From Yoonia sp. (lineage in GTDB: Bacteria > Pseudomonadota > Alphaproteobacteria > Rhodobacterales > Rhodobacteraceae): DNA of 62,587 bases. Positions 36,661-45,928 of this stretch are shown piece after piece. Location: positions 1 through 62,587 of the forward strand of contig NZ_JAFMHR010000002.1 in the NCBI RefSeq assembly GCF_017854415.1, given 5' to 3'. A program made the position numbers and the translations under genes. The notes below the pieces were generated by a model. It did no database searches. It had not been told where the DNA came from and worked only from the letters and a program-made list of their open reading frames with translations. Numbering within the stretch: the stretch's first letter is position 1; each line of letters begins with the position of its first letter.

Positions 36661-38459
36661 AACCCGTTGTTTTGGCGCTGTCGCGCTCGGGTGAGGCGAC
36701 AGCCCACCGTGTCGCAGGCGTCCTTGGCGCACAAGTACATGGCCGCAAAGACCGTGTCACAAAGGCGGATGCATTCTTTGACAACGCGCTGGACCACGCG
36801 CGTGATCTGTTTGCGGCAGGTGTGCCTGTTGTTGGGGTCTGTGCGTCTGGCATTCTGATCCGCGCCGTGGCCCCCTTGTTGGCTGACAAGCGCACAGAGC
36901 CACCTGTGATTTCAGTCTCTGATGATGGTGCTGTTGTGGTGCCGCTGTTGGGTGGTCATCGCGGTGCAAATAAAATGTCTGCGCGGATCGCCGCCGCTTT
37001 GGGTGCGGTTTCGGCTGTTACTACGGCGGGCGATGTGGCCTTGGGGGTTGCCCTTGATGAACCGCCTGCTGGTTGGCGTTTGGTAAACCGCGATGATGCA
37101 AAGGGTGCCATGGCAGCGTTATTGTCTGGTGCCGGAGCCAATGTCGTTGGCGATGCACCTTGGTTGGCTGATTTGCCGAAAGGCGAGGGCGTAAAGTTAT
37201 CGGCTACAATGACGCGCCAGTCTGATTTGGGCGCGGCGCATTTGCAGTTTGCACCGTTGCGTCTGACACTGGGTGTTGGCTGTGCACGTAATTGCGATCC
37301 GGTAGAGCTGTCTGATCTTGTGGCCGAAGTCTTGGCCGAAGCTGACGTGGCACCTGAGGCAATTCATTCGGTTAATACGATTACCTTAAAAGCGGACGAA
37401 CCCGCGATTATTCAACTGGCAAATGCGCTTGATGCGCCGCTGTGTTTGTTCGAGGCCGAAGCACTTGAGGCGCAGACGCCACGTTTGGCAAACCCGTCCG
37501 ATGTTGTGTTCGCCGAAGTTGGCACACACGGCGTATCTGAGGCGGCGGCACTTGCCCAATCTGGTGCATCGGGTGAATTCCTAGTGACCAAGCGTAAGAC
37601 GGCAAATGCCACTTGCGCGTTGGTTTTATCCCCAACGCCGTTGACAGAGTTTGTTGGACGGTCACGTGGAAAGCTAAGTGTTGTTGGGATCGGCCCGGGT
37701 CAAGCTGCATGGCGGACACCCGAAGTATCTCGGCTTGTTTCCGAGGCGGAAGAGCTTGTTGGCTACGGCCTTTATATCGATCTGCTTGGCCCCTTGGCGA
37801 TTGGCAAGGACCGCTCTGATTTCCCGCTTGGCGGAGAAGAGGATCGTTGCCGCTATGCGCTGGAACAAGCGGGTAAGGGCAAGAACGTTGCACTGGTGTG
37901 TTCGGGTGATGCGGGTATTTATGCGATGGCGGCACTTGTGTTTGAATTGCTGGACCGTGGTCCTGAACAGATGGGTGTCACGGATGCTGCGCGGCGGGTT
38001 GAGGTTGTTTGCTCGCCGGGTGTCAGTGCGCTGCAAGGTGCCGCTGCAAGGGCTGGGGCCCCGCTGGGTCACGATTTCTGCGCGATCTCATTGTCTGATT
38101 TGCTTACCCCGCGCGAAGATATTGTGAAGCGTTTGAAGGCTGCAGCGGAGGGTGATTTTGTGATCGCCTTTTATAATCCGGTGTCGATGCGCAGGCGGAC
38201 GTTGCTGGCCGAAGCGCGGGATATCCTGCTGGAACATCGCCCTGCAGATACGCCCGTGATGTTGGCGTCATCGCTTGGCCGGCCAGAGGAATATGTCCGC
38301 TATCGTCGCTTGGATGAGTTACAGGTGGATGAGGTGGATATGTTGACTGTTGTTTTGATCGGGTCTTCGCATTCAAAGCTGGCCCAATTGGGCGAGGGGC
38401 CGCGGATGTATACCCCGCGCGGTTATGCCCGCAAGATTGACGGGGACTTGGCAGGATGA
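36651..38459 (+). CDS. cobJ: CbiG/CobE-CobJ fusion: cobalamin biosynthesis protein CbiG plus precorrin-3B C17-methyltransferase
   Basis: 602 aa, TTG start; N-terminal half VVGVCASGILIRAVAPLLADK...PPVISVSDDGAVVVPLLGGHRGAN (CbiG) and LTLGVGCARNCDP (CbiG/CobE C-term); C-terminal half LSVVGIGPGQAAWRTPEV...CSGDAGIYAMAALVFELLD (CobJ). Confidence 0.92.
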   Translation: MALKPVVLALSRSGEATAHRVAGVLGAQVHGRKDRVTKADAFFDNALDHARDLFAAGVPVVGVCASGILIRAVAPLLADKRTEPPVISVSDDGAVVVPLLGGHRGANKMSARIAAALGAVSAVTTAGDVALGVALDEPPAGWRLVNRDDAKGAMAALLSGAGANVVGDAPWLADLPKGEGVKLSATMTRQSDLGAAHLQFAPLRLTLGVGCARNCDPVELSDLVAEVLAEADVAPEAIHSVNTITLKADEPAIIQLANALDAPLCLFEAEALEAQTPRLANPSDVVFAEVGTHGVSEAAALAQSGASGEFLVTKRKTANATCALVLSPTPLTEFVGRSRGKLSVVGIGPGQAAWRTPEVSRLVSEAEELVGYGLYIDLLGPLAIGKDRSDFPLGGEEDRCRYALEQAGKGKNVALVCSGDAGIYAMAALVFELLDRGPEQMGVTDAARRVEVVCSPGVSALQGAAARAGAPLGHDFCAISLSDLLTPREDIVKRLKAAAEGDFVIAFYNPVSMRRRTLLAEARDILLEHRPADTPVMLASSLGRPEEYVRYRRLDELQVDEVDMLTVVLIGSSHSKLAQLGEGPRMYTPRGYARKIDGDLAG

Positions 38460-38503
38460 CGCTGTTTCGCAAATGCGAAATGCGCCCCACCCTGCCTGCC
38501 CGT

Positions 38504-38536
38504 GGCCTCTGGCAGACGTTTATTTGGAATAAGAAG
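38504..38536 (+). repeat. Degenerate dispersed repeat copy
   Basis: GGCCTCTGGCAGACGTTTATTTGGAATAAGAAG between cobJ and cobM; aligns by eye to the copy at 42538. Confidence 0.5.
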
Positions 38537-38550
38537 TATGAGGGTGCGCT

Positions 38551-39318
38551 ATGACTGTTTACTTTATTGGCGCAGGGCCGGGCGATCCTGAATTGCTGAC
38601 GATCAAGGCGGCTCGTATCATCGGGGAATGTCCGGTGTGCCTTTATGCAGGGTCTTTGGTCCCTGTCGAAGTTGTCGCATGCGCGCCCGAAGGGGCGTCT
38701 GTGATGGACACGGCCCCCATGACTTTGGATGATACCCATGCCGCGATTTTGGCAGCTCATGCCAAGGGTCAGAATGTGGCCCGTGTCCATTCAGGTGATC
38801 CGTCGCTTTATGGTGCGATTGCCGAGCAAATTCGCCGGTTAAAGGCGGATGGTATCGACTATCAAATCATCCCGGGCGTGCCTGCCTATGCTGCCGCTGC
38901 CGCCGCGTTGGGCACTGAACTAACTGTGCCAGAGGTGGCCCAATCTATTATTCTGACCCGTATGTCGATGAAATCAACGGGCATGCCAGCAGGTGAAACG
39001 CTTGAGAATTTTGCGCGTACCGGTGCGACTTTGGCGATCCATCTTGGCATTCGTGCTTTGCGTGAAATCGAGCGCCAGTTGGCCCCGTTTTACGGCGAAG
39101 ATTGTCCGGTAGCGGTGATTTACCGCGTTGGCTGGCCGGATCAGTTGATCATTCGCGGGACGTTGATGGATGTGCGTGAAAAGGTGCGTGAGGCCAAGAT
39201 CACCCGCACGGCGCTGATCCTTGTTGGGCCTGCATTATCTGATTCGCATGGTTTTCCGGACTCGGCGCTTTATGATGCAGCCAAACCGCATGTGTTGCGC
39301 CCCCGCGTTAAGGCATAA
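38551..39318 (+). CDS. cobM: Precorrin-4 C11-methyltransferase
   Basis: 255 aa; MTVYFIGAGPGDPELLTIKAARII, VARVHSGDPSLYGAIAEQ, IPGVPAYAAAAAALGTELTVPE. Confidence 0.95.
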   Translation: MTVYFIGAGPGDPELLTIKAARIIGECPVCLYAGSLVPVEVVACAPEGASVMDTAPMTLDDTHAAILAAHAKGQNVARVHSGDPSLYGAIAEQIRRLKADGIDYQIIPGVPAYAAAAAALGTELTVPEVAQSIILTRMSMKSTGMPAGETLENFARTGATLAIHLGIRALREIERQLAPFYGEDCPVAVIYRVGWPDQLIIRGTLMDVREKVREAKITRTALILVGPALSDSHGFPDSALYDAAKPHVLRPRVKA

Positions 39319-39408
39319 GAATAAGGCATTGCCGCACTGCGGCGGATTTTGTCATTTGATCTTTACCTTTTCCGTAGCATCTTTGGTGCAGGTAAAAAGG
39401 GTGCCGTT

Positions 39409-39756
39409 ATGTATACGTTTATGTCAGATGCCGTGCGTCAGGGTTTGGAAGATGCGCGTAAGGCCGCGCTAAAACGCAAAGATCGCCTTTCAGTCCATGA
39501 TGGCGACGATACATACCGTGTTCGTAGGCTTTGGGATGGCGGATTTGCGCTTGATCTGGATGGATCAGATCGGTTGCGCGGACGCGTCGATATCTATGAT
39601 GGTCCCAAACATCTCTACCAATGCCTTGTTATGTCGTCGGTTGCTGACGACAATGAGCGGGTGTTCGAATTCAAATGGCTGACACCTGCAGCAACTGCAC
39701 CAGCTGCAGATTTTGTGAAACCAGACTTTGTACCAGCAGGGCTAATCAGTAGATAA
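39409..39756 (+). CDS. Conserved-looking hypothetical protein
   Basis: ORF 39349..39756; likely ATG at 39409 (MYTFMSDAVRQGLEDARKAALKRKDRLSVHDGDDTYRVRRLWDGGFALDLDG). Confidence 0.6.
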   Translation: MYTFMSDAVRQGLEDARKAALKRKDRLSVHDGDDTYRVRRLWDGGFALDLDGSDRLRGRVDIYDGPKHLYQCLVMSSVADDNERVFEFKWLTPAATAPAADFVKPDFVPAGLISR

Positions 39757-39765
39757 AGCCAAGCG

Positions 39766-40938
39766 TTATTGCAGGTCTGCAAAGGCAGCTTGCATGCGCT
39801 CGACCGCTTCTTCAACGTTGGCGCGCTGTGTCGCGAGGTTAAACCGCATGAACGTTTCGCCACCTGCGCCGAATGTCGGCCCCTGAGAGACAGCAATTTT
39901 TGCTGTTTCACGAATGCGCGTTGCAACTTCTTCATGCGACATGCCTGTATCGGCAAAATCAACCCACGCCAGATACGTTGACTGCAACGGAAGCGATTTG
40001 ACGCCGGGGATTGCGTTGATACCGGCATCAAAGATTTCGCGATTGGTCTGTAGGTGTGCGATCTGTGCATCGACCCAAGCCGCCCCTTGGGGAGAGTAAG
40101 CCGCGGTAATCATCGTGATCCCAAAACCAGTTGGCGCGTAATCCAACGACCTTAACCGCTGGCGCATCTCACCGCGCAATTTATCATCAGCAATGATCAT
40201 GTTGCCTGTGCGTTGACCTGCGATGTTGAATGTCTTGGACGCGGCGGTCAGGTAGATCGTGTTGTCGCTATCATCGGGGGCTGCCACCCCTGTGGGGACA
40301 AAGCTGTTGCCTGCGTAAACCAGGTCGTGGTGAATTTCATCGCTGACCAGCAGCATGCCGTTCTTGCGCGCAAATGCTGACACCGCACGCAGTTCATCTG
40401 CTGTCCAAACCCGTCCAGACGGGTTTTGGGGTGAACACCAAATGAGCATTTTCTCTTTGCCAGTCAGCCTGCTTTGCGCGTCGTCAAGATCAAGAGCGTA
40501 AGTGTCGCCTTCGCGTCTCAAAGGGCATTCGGTCACAACACGCCCCGCCTTTCCAATCTTAAGCGCGAATTCATGATACACGGGGGTAAATATCGCGACT
40601 GCATCATCAGGCGCGGTCCAGACATCAATACAAAGCGCGATCGCATTGCCAAGACCTTGGGTCGTCAGAATCCAGTCGGGTTTTATCTCCCAGTTGTGGC
40701 GCGTCTGCATCCACCAAGTGATCGCATTTAGGTAGGCCTCATGTTCAAAGCTATAGCCGAACACACCACGGTCGACTGCTTCTTGCAGCGCAGCGGTCAC
40801 GCAAGGTGCTGTCGCGTAATCGGAATCAGCCGTCCACATTGCCAGTCCGTCGTCAGGCGAGACGCCAAAGAGCTTTTCCATCAAATCCCACTTTGTACTT
40901 TGTGTATTCCGGCGGTCGATGGGGGTGTTGAACGACAT
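39766..40938 (-). CDS. MalY/PatB-type PLP-dependent aminotransferase (C-S beta-lyase)
   Basis: 390 aa; FGVSPDDGLAMWTADSDYATAPCV, LLVSDEIHHDLVYAG, YLTAASKTFNIAGQRTGNMII. Confidence 0.9.
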   Translation of the reverse strand: MSFNTPIDRRNTQSTKWDLMEKLFGVSPDDGLAMWTADSDYATAPCVTAALQEAVDRGVFGYSFEHEAYLNAITWWMQTRHNWEIKPDWILTTQGLGNAIALCIDVWTAPDDAVAIFTPVYHEFALKIGKAGRVVTECPLRREGDTYALDLDDAQSRLTGKEKMLIWCSPQNPSGRVWTADELRAVSAFARKNGMLLVSDEIHHDLVYAGNSFVPTGVAAPDDSDNTIYLTAASKTFNIAGQRTGNMIIADDKLRGEMRQRLRSLDYAPTGFGITMITAAYSPQGAAWVDAQIAHLQTNREIFDAGINAIPGVKSLPLQSTYLAWVDFADTGMSHEEVATRIRETAKIAVSQGPTFGAGGETFMRFNLATQRANVEEAVERMQAAFADLQ

Positions 40939-41047
40939 GCATTTTCTCCTGCGATTATGCGGCCAAACTGCGGCGCTGCGCCACGAGGTGCAAGTCGATT
41001 TTCGTCCACTGCTTGCGATGTGCGCGCGGACGGATTAAATCACCCGA

Positions 41048-41569
41048 ATGTCAGTTAGAAACATCCTTCTTCACCCCGACCCGCGCTTGAAAAAAGTGGC
41101 CACGCCTGTGACGTCCGTCTCGGATGAATTGCGCCAATTGGCTGATGATATGCTTGAGACAATGTATGACGCGCCCGGCATTGGGTTGGCAGCACCACAG
41201 GTGGCTGTGATGAACCGTATGATTGTGATGGATTGCGCCAAAGACGAAGACGCAACCCCAGAGCCGATGGTTTTGATCAATCCAGAAGTTGTTTGGACCT
41301 CGGACGAACAATCCGTCTATGACGAGGGCTGTTTGTCCATACCAGAGCATTATGCAGAAGTTGAACGCCCCGCGGAAGTTGAAGTGTCGTGGATGAACCT
41401 TAATGGTAAAATTCAACGCGAACACTTTGACGGGTTGTGGGCCACCTGCGTGCAGCATGAAATAGATCACCTGGACGGAAAGCTGTTCATTGATTACCTG
41501 CGCCCGCTGAAACGCCAGATGATCACCCGCAAGATGCAAAAGCTGAAACGCGAAATGGCGCGGGGCTAG
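41048..41569 (+). CDS. def: Peptide deformylase (canonical)
   Basis: 173 aa; GIGLAAPQ, EGCLS, QHEIDHLDG all present. Confidence 0.95.
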   Translation: MSVRNILLHPDPRLKKVATPVTSVSDELRQLADDMLETMYDAPGIGLAAPQVAVMNRMIVMDCAKDEDATPEPMVLINPEVVWTSDEQSVYDEGCLSIPEHYAEVERPAEVEVSWMNLNGKIQREHFDGLWATCVQHEIDHLDGKLFIDYLRPLKRQMITRKMQKLKREMARG

Positions 41570-41573
41570 GGTT

Positions 41574-42035
41574 TTGGCATTGCGCGAAATCTGTTATGAA
41601 GGCGCGCCGGTATTGTTAGCGACAGCAGCGCCAGTCTCCAAATTTGACGACGCGCTTGGCCATTTGATCCGTGATATGTTCGAGACGATGTATGCAGCCC
41701 CTGGGCGCGGATTAGCCGCCCCGCAGGTTGGCGTCAGCCAGCGGGTGTTTGTTGTCGATACGAAATGGAAAGAAGCAGATCCAGAATCGATGCTTTTTGT
41801 GAACCCGCGTATTGCAACGCAGGCGGATACGCAAATTGATGGCGAAGAGGCCTGCTTGTCGATCCCCGACAAACGCTTTCGCGTCAGCCGCCCCGCTTGG
41901 GTCGAACTGGTCTGGCAAGACCTTGACGGTGTCGTCCAGAAAGGCCGGTTTGAAGGCATGAAAGCCGTCTGCATTTGTCACGAACTGGATCATCTGAACG
42001 GTATCTTGATTACCAAAAGTGGAATGCAATTATGA
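41574..42035 (+). CDS. Peptide deformylase paralogue (divergent)
   Basis: 153 aa, TTG start; GRGLAAPQ, EACLS, CHELDHLNG (Q of QHExDH replaced by C). Confidence 0.88.
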   Translation: MALREICYEGAPVLLATAAPVSKFDDALGHLIRDMFETMYAAPGRGLAAPQVGVSQRVFVVDTKWKEADPESMLFVNPRIATQADTQIDGEEACLSIPDKRFRVSRPAWVELVWQDLDGVVQKGRFEGMKAVCICHELDHLNGILITKSGMQL

Positions 42036-42532
42036 CTCATCGCCCTTTTGTCATGTGGCCCCATACATCACTCAAGACGGTCGCCGCCCCTGTGAAAGAA
42101 ATCACGGATGACGTGCGTGCGATTTGGGACGAAATGATCAATGCGATGGATACCATGCCGGGCGTTGGTTTGGCTGCCCCGCAATTGGGGATTGATATGG
42201 CATTGGCCGTTGTCGATGCGTCGAGCGAGCGCGGCAAAGCAATTCGTATGGCCAACCCAGAGATTTTGCACAGCAGTATAGAGCCGCGCGATCATGAAGA
42301 AGGATCGCCCAATTTGCCGGGTGTTTGGGCTAAAATCACGCGACCTCGTGCTGTGACTGTGCGGTTTTTGAATGCCCAAGGCCAATGGGACCGCCATGAT
42401 TTTGTGGGTCTTTGGGCGACATCCGTGCAGCACCAGATTGATCATTTGAATGGCAAGATGTTCTTTGATCGCCTGACACGTATGAAGCGGGATATGTTGA
42501 TCAAGAAAGCGCGCAAGCTTAAGCGTGGCTGA
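42032..42532 (+). CDS. Peptide deformylase-like protein with altered active site
   Basis: ORF 41975..42532; ATG at 42032 (ATGA overlap); GVGLAAPQ kept, EGCLS replaced by EGSPN, QHExDH replaced by QHQIDH. Confidence 0.88.
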   Translation: MTHRPFVMWPHTSLKTVAAPVKEITDDVRAIWDEMINAMDTMPGVGLAAPQLGIDMALAVVDASSERGKAIRMANPEILHSSIEPRDHEEGSPNLPGVWAKITRPRAVTVRFLNAQGQWDRHDFVGLWATSVQHQIDHLNGKMFFDRLTRMKRDMLIKKARKLKRG

Positions 42533-42537
42533 CCACC

Positions 42538-42574
42538 GGATGCCTCCGGCGGAAGTTTTTTAGGAATAAGAAGG
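42538..42574 (+). repeat. Dispersed repeat copy
   Basis: GGATGCCTCCGGCGGAAGTTTTTTAGGAATAAGAAGG between the third def-like gene and fmt. Confidence 0.65.
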
Positions 42575-42582
42575 TGGAACCA

Positions 42583-43482
42583 ATGCGTGTGATTTTCATG
42601 GGGACACCTGATTTTTCAGTGCCGGTTTTGCAAGCTCTTGTGGATGCAGGGCACGAGATTGCCGCAGTTTATTGTCAGCCGCCCCGTCCTGCAGGGCGTG
42701 GCAAGAAAGATCGCCCCTCGCCCGTTCAATTACGGGCAGAGGCATTGGGGCTAGATGTGCGCTATCCGGTAACGCTCAAGTCCGTTGATGCGCAGGCAGA
42801 GTTTGCGGCGTTCAATGCCGATGTTGCTGTTGTCGTTGCGTATGGCTTGATATTGCCGCAAGCGATTTTGGATGCGCCGCGTCTTGGGTGTTTGAATATT
42901 CATGCGTCGTTGCTGCCGCGCTGGCGTGGCGCTGCCCCGATCCACCGCGCGATTATGGCGGGTGATGCGCAAACTGGCGTTTGCATTATGCAAATGGACG
43001 CGGGCCTTGATACTGGACCCGTTTTGTTGCGCGAAGCGACGGATATCGCAGCGGATGAGACGACCGGCGGTCTGCATGATCGGTTGTCTGCAATGGGTGC
43101 GTCCCTTGTCGTGACTGCTTTAGATCAGTTGCAGAACCTGACCGCGACGGCCCAACCGCAAGGGGGCGTGACTTATGCTGCCAAGATCGACAAAGCAGAA
43201 GCGCGCGTGGATTGGACCCAATCCGCAGCCGTTGTCGATCAACTCATCCGTGGATTGTCACCGTTTCCAGGTGCGTGGTGCGAGGTGTCGGGCGAGCGTC
43301 TTAAGTTGCTTGGGTCGCGTGTCGTTGACGGCGTGGGACAACCCGGAGAAGTCTTGGACGGGTTTGTTATTGCTTGCGGGCAAGGCGCTGTCGAGGTGAC
43401 GCAGGCCCAACGGTCCGGTAAGAAAGCAATGGCCGCCGCGGACGTGTTGAAGGGGCTGACGCTGGGCGCACGCATCGGATAG
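42583..43482 (+). CDS. fmt: Methionyl-tRNA formyltransferase
   Basis: ORF 42574..43482; [59 protein letters not shown]. Confidence 0.96.
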   Translation: MRVIFMGTPDFSVPVLQALVDAGHEIAAVYCQPPRPAGRGKKDRPSPVQLRAEALGLDVRYPVTLKSVDAQAEFAAFNADVAVVVAYGLILPQAILDAPRLGCLNIHASLLPRWRGAAPIHRAIMAGDAQTGVCIMQMDAGLDTGPVLLREATDIAADETTGGLHDRLSAMGASLVVTALDQLQNLTATAQPQGGVTYAAKIDKAEARVDWTQSAAVVDQLIRGLSPFPGAWCEVSGERLKLLGSRVVDGVGQPGEVLDGFVIACGQGAVEVTQAQRSGKKAMAAADVLKGLTLGARIG

Positions 43483-43611
43483 CGGAATTGCTAAATCGCT
43501 TTTCATTGCGGCGATGTTGTTTAAGAATTGCGCCAAAGCGCACACCAGATTTGAAAAGCACGGCAATAGTGCTTACGTATATTTCGACAGAATAATAAAT
43601 AGGGACGGGAT

Positions 43612-44694
43612 ATGGCGAATTTTGAGACTCAGATAAAGCAATCACAAACGCAGGTCGCCGAAGCGCAGAGCAAGATTTCAGAGCTGACAAGCCGGATTGA
43701 AATGGCGCGTAGCAAGATGGCAGAAGGTACCGATATCGCGGTCGATATCGAGAACGCCAGCCTTGAGGACGTGCATGCCCATACTGAGTTGATGAACGCT
43801 AATATTGCAGAACTGATCATGGGCTTGGATGACGTCACAACGGCGTTTTCCAAAGACTTTGACGAGATGCGATCAAAGACTGGCATGGAAAGCCTGATTG
43901 GATTTTTCAGCAAAGGAAAGTCCGACAGCATGCGCCAAGAGCGGATGCGCACTGCGTCAGTTGATGACAAATTGCAGGATCTGATTAGTAAGTCTGATGT
44001 CATTATGAAGCTACTCGAAGGTCAACTGGGTGTCCTGAACGAGCAGAAGATCAGTGTTGAAACGAACCTGACGGGCACTTTGGAAGAACGTGAAATGACG
44101 GTCGGTTCGCTTGAGGCGATCCGTACCGATATCCTGGCGATGGATCCGAAAATGATCACGCTAGAGAATAAGATTTCTGTTGAGCAAGACGCCGCCGCCC
44201 GAACTAAGCTTGAGACAGAGCTTGCAGGGTTGAACGGCCAATATAACGAAATGGTTCAGAACGAGCAGGTTCAATTGGCCAAATCGCAGACTTTGGAACG
44301 CTATATCGAAAAGGGAAAGACCTGGATTGATAGTTTGCAAAATCAGGCGGCCACGCAAATGGTGCTGATCAACAAATTGCAGACAGATACCAAGCAACGT
44401 GTTGTCTTGTATGACGCCTTATCCAAGTCGCTGAAGACGGCTCAGCAGCAAGATGTGGCTCATAAGATCAACGAGATCGGTGTGAAGACAGACCAAGAGG
44501 CACAGACGGCGATGGCCGCCATTGGATCGGCCACAAATGCGCGGATGGCGGACATGTTGGAAGCTCACGAGGATCACATGGTCTTTGCACGCGAAATTCT
44601 GGAACAGAAAGCGAAAGCGGATGAACGCTTTGTGCGTCGGTTCCAGAAGATTGTCGAAAAGCACGACAGCAACCAGTATGGGGATCAAAGCTAG
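43612..44694 (+). CDS. Predicted coiled-coil protein of unknown function (first gene of AAA cluster)
   Basis: 360 aa, Gln/Glu/Lys-rich, no signal peptide; clean ATG at 43612 after an AT-rich intergenic region. Confidence 0.75.
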   Translation: MANFETQIKQSQTQVAEAQSKISELTSRIEMARSKMAEGTDIAVDIENASLEDVHAHTELMNANIAELIMGLDDVTTAFSKDFDEMRSKTGMESLIGFFSKGKSDSMRQERMRTASVDDKLQDLISKSDVIMKLLEGQLGVLNEQKISVETNLTGTLEEREMTVGSLEAIRTDILAMDPKMITLENKISVEQDAAARTKLETELAGLNGQYNEMVQNEQVQLAKSQTLERYIEKGKTWIDSLQNQAATQMVLINKLQTDTKQRVVLYDALSKSLKTAQQQDVAHKINEIGVKTDQEAQTAMAAIGSATNARMADMLEAHEDHMVFAREILEQKAKADERFVRRFQKIVEKHDSNQYGDQS

Positions 44695-44734
44695 GGGTGC
44701 GCATTTGTACTGTGGTCAAATTGAGGGCAAGTGA

Positions 44735-45856
44735 ATGAGTGGTTCCAGCCTTCATGCTGATCACATGAAGCTTGAAGATACCCGCGTGACCCGTCGGTAT
44801 TTTGACAAGTTCGCCAAAATCACCAGCTATCTCACCAAGGTTGCTGCTACGATGGAAACCGAGGGCCGCTTTGACCGTCATGATATTGATGTCATGGCAC
44901 GCTATCTTGTCGCGCTAAACTGGACGTTCACGGCACTGGCGCACAAGTATCATTTTGCTGGCCGTTTTGAACATGCGGGCAAGTTGACATTTGACCGCAG
45001 TGAAAGCGGGTTCCCGATCTACCAAGAGATTTTGGAGATGGCGAATGATGCGCTTCAGGCCAAGCGGCATTTGGCGTCGCAGCCTTCGGTTGATGCGCTC
45101 AAGGATCAAATGTTGCAGGTTATTTTGCGCGAGCAAGAGATCCCTTCAAAGCTGCAGTTTGCGCTGTCCCAGCGGCTTTATTATGAAGAACTGTCGCGTG
45201 GAGATCAGTTTTGGGCGCGCAATGATCCACAGACTGTTTGGCTGGGTAATGAGGGCGATCGCCGACATTTCTTGGTGCATTGGGCGGTCTATGACAGTCA
45301 GGTCAATTTGCCGACAATCTATTTGATGAACGTCGAAGACACGGGCCGCACCGGTTTGCCCAAAGACGAACAGCGCTGGCCCGAAGCGCAGGCGCATTTA
45401 ATGGCGCAGTCCTTGGCACATCTAAAATTGCTGACGATTGCCAAGGGGTTTGATACCGATTTCGACGATTTGCACCCGACCCGTTTGCGCAGGTTTCACA
45501 TCGGGCCAATGTATAGCAGTGCGTTCACTCGTCAGACTGGCCCGTTGCGCGAAGTACTGAAGGAAGCGAATGCGCCGGTTGGCGAAGACTGGGCCTTGGT
45601 TTGGACCGAAGAAGAGTTGATTTCGGAGCGGGTCGAGAACGTCAAATCAGGCTGGTTTGGGTCGGTGGAACGGCAGATTTTTGCGCTTGATCCGTTTGAG
45701 GGTGGAGGTGCTGAAATGGGAGCCAGCCGGATGGAACGGTCTTTGATTATGCCGCAACGTCCCTATCAGGCGCTAGCCGAACGCAACCCCGCAGGGTTTC
45801 GTGATGTGCGGAAATTTGTGGTCAGTGAAACTGGCCGTGTGTTGAGCTATCGCTAG
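44735..45856 (+). CDS. Uncharacterised 373-aa protein (AAA cluster)
   Basis: Long co-directional ORF, no recognised motif: MSGSSLHADHMKLEDTRVTRRYFDKFAKITSYL. Confidence 0.75.
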   Translation: MSGSSLHADHMKLEDTRVTRRYFDKFAKITSYLTKVAATMETEGRFDRHDIDVMARYLVALNWTFTALAHKYHFAGRFEHAGKLTFDRSESGFPIYQEILEMANDALQAKRHLASQPSVDALKDQMLQVILREQEIPSKLQFALSQRLYYEELSRGDQFWARNDPQTVWLGNEGDRRHFLVHWAVYDSQVNLPTIYLMNVEDTGRTGLPKDEQRWPEAQAHLMAQSLAHLKLLTIAKGFDTDFDDLHPTRLRRFHIGPMYSSAFTRQTGPLREVLKEANAPVGEDWALVWTEEELISERVENVKSGWFGSVERQIFALDPFEGGGAEMGASRMERSLIMPQRPYQALAERNPAGFRDVRKFVVSETGRVLSYR

Positions 45857-45880
45857 CGTCCAGAGTGATGCGAAGGGGCG

Positions 45881-45925
45881 GGATGCCTCCGGCGGGAGTT
45901 TAAGAGGCAAGATGATAAGGATAAG
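45881..45925 (+). repeat. Dispersed repeat copy
   Basis: GGATGCCTCCGGCGGGAGTTTAAGAGGCAAGATGATAAGGATAAG, ending just before the AAA ATPase ATG at 45929. Confidence 0.65.
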
Positions 45926-45928
45926 ACG

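Noticed and set aside
38457-38553. Short ORF MTLFRKCEMRPTLPARGLWQTFIWNKKYEGAL between cobJ and cobM
   Set aside because: Overlaps a degenerate copy of the dispersed repeat and looks non-coding.
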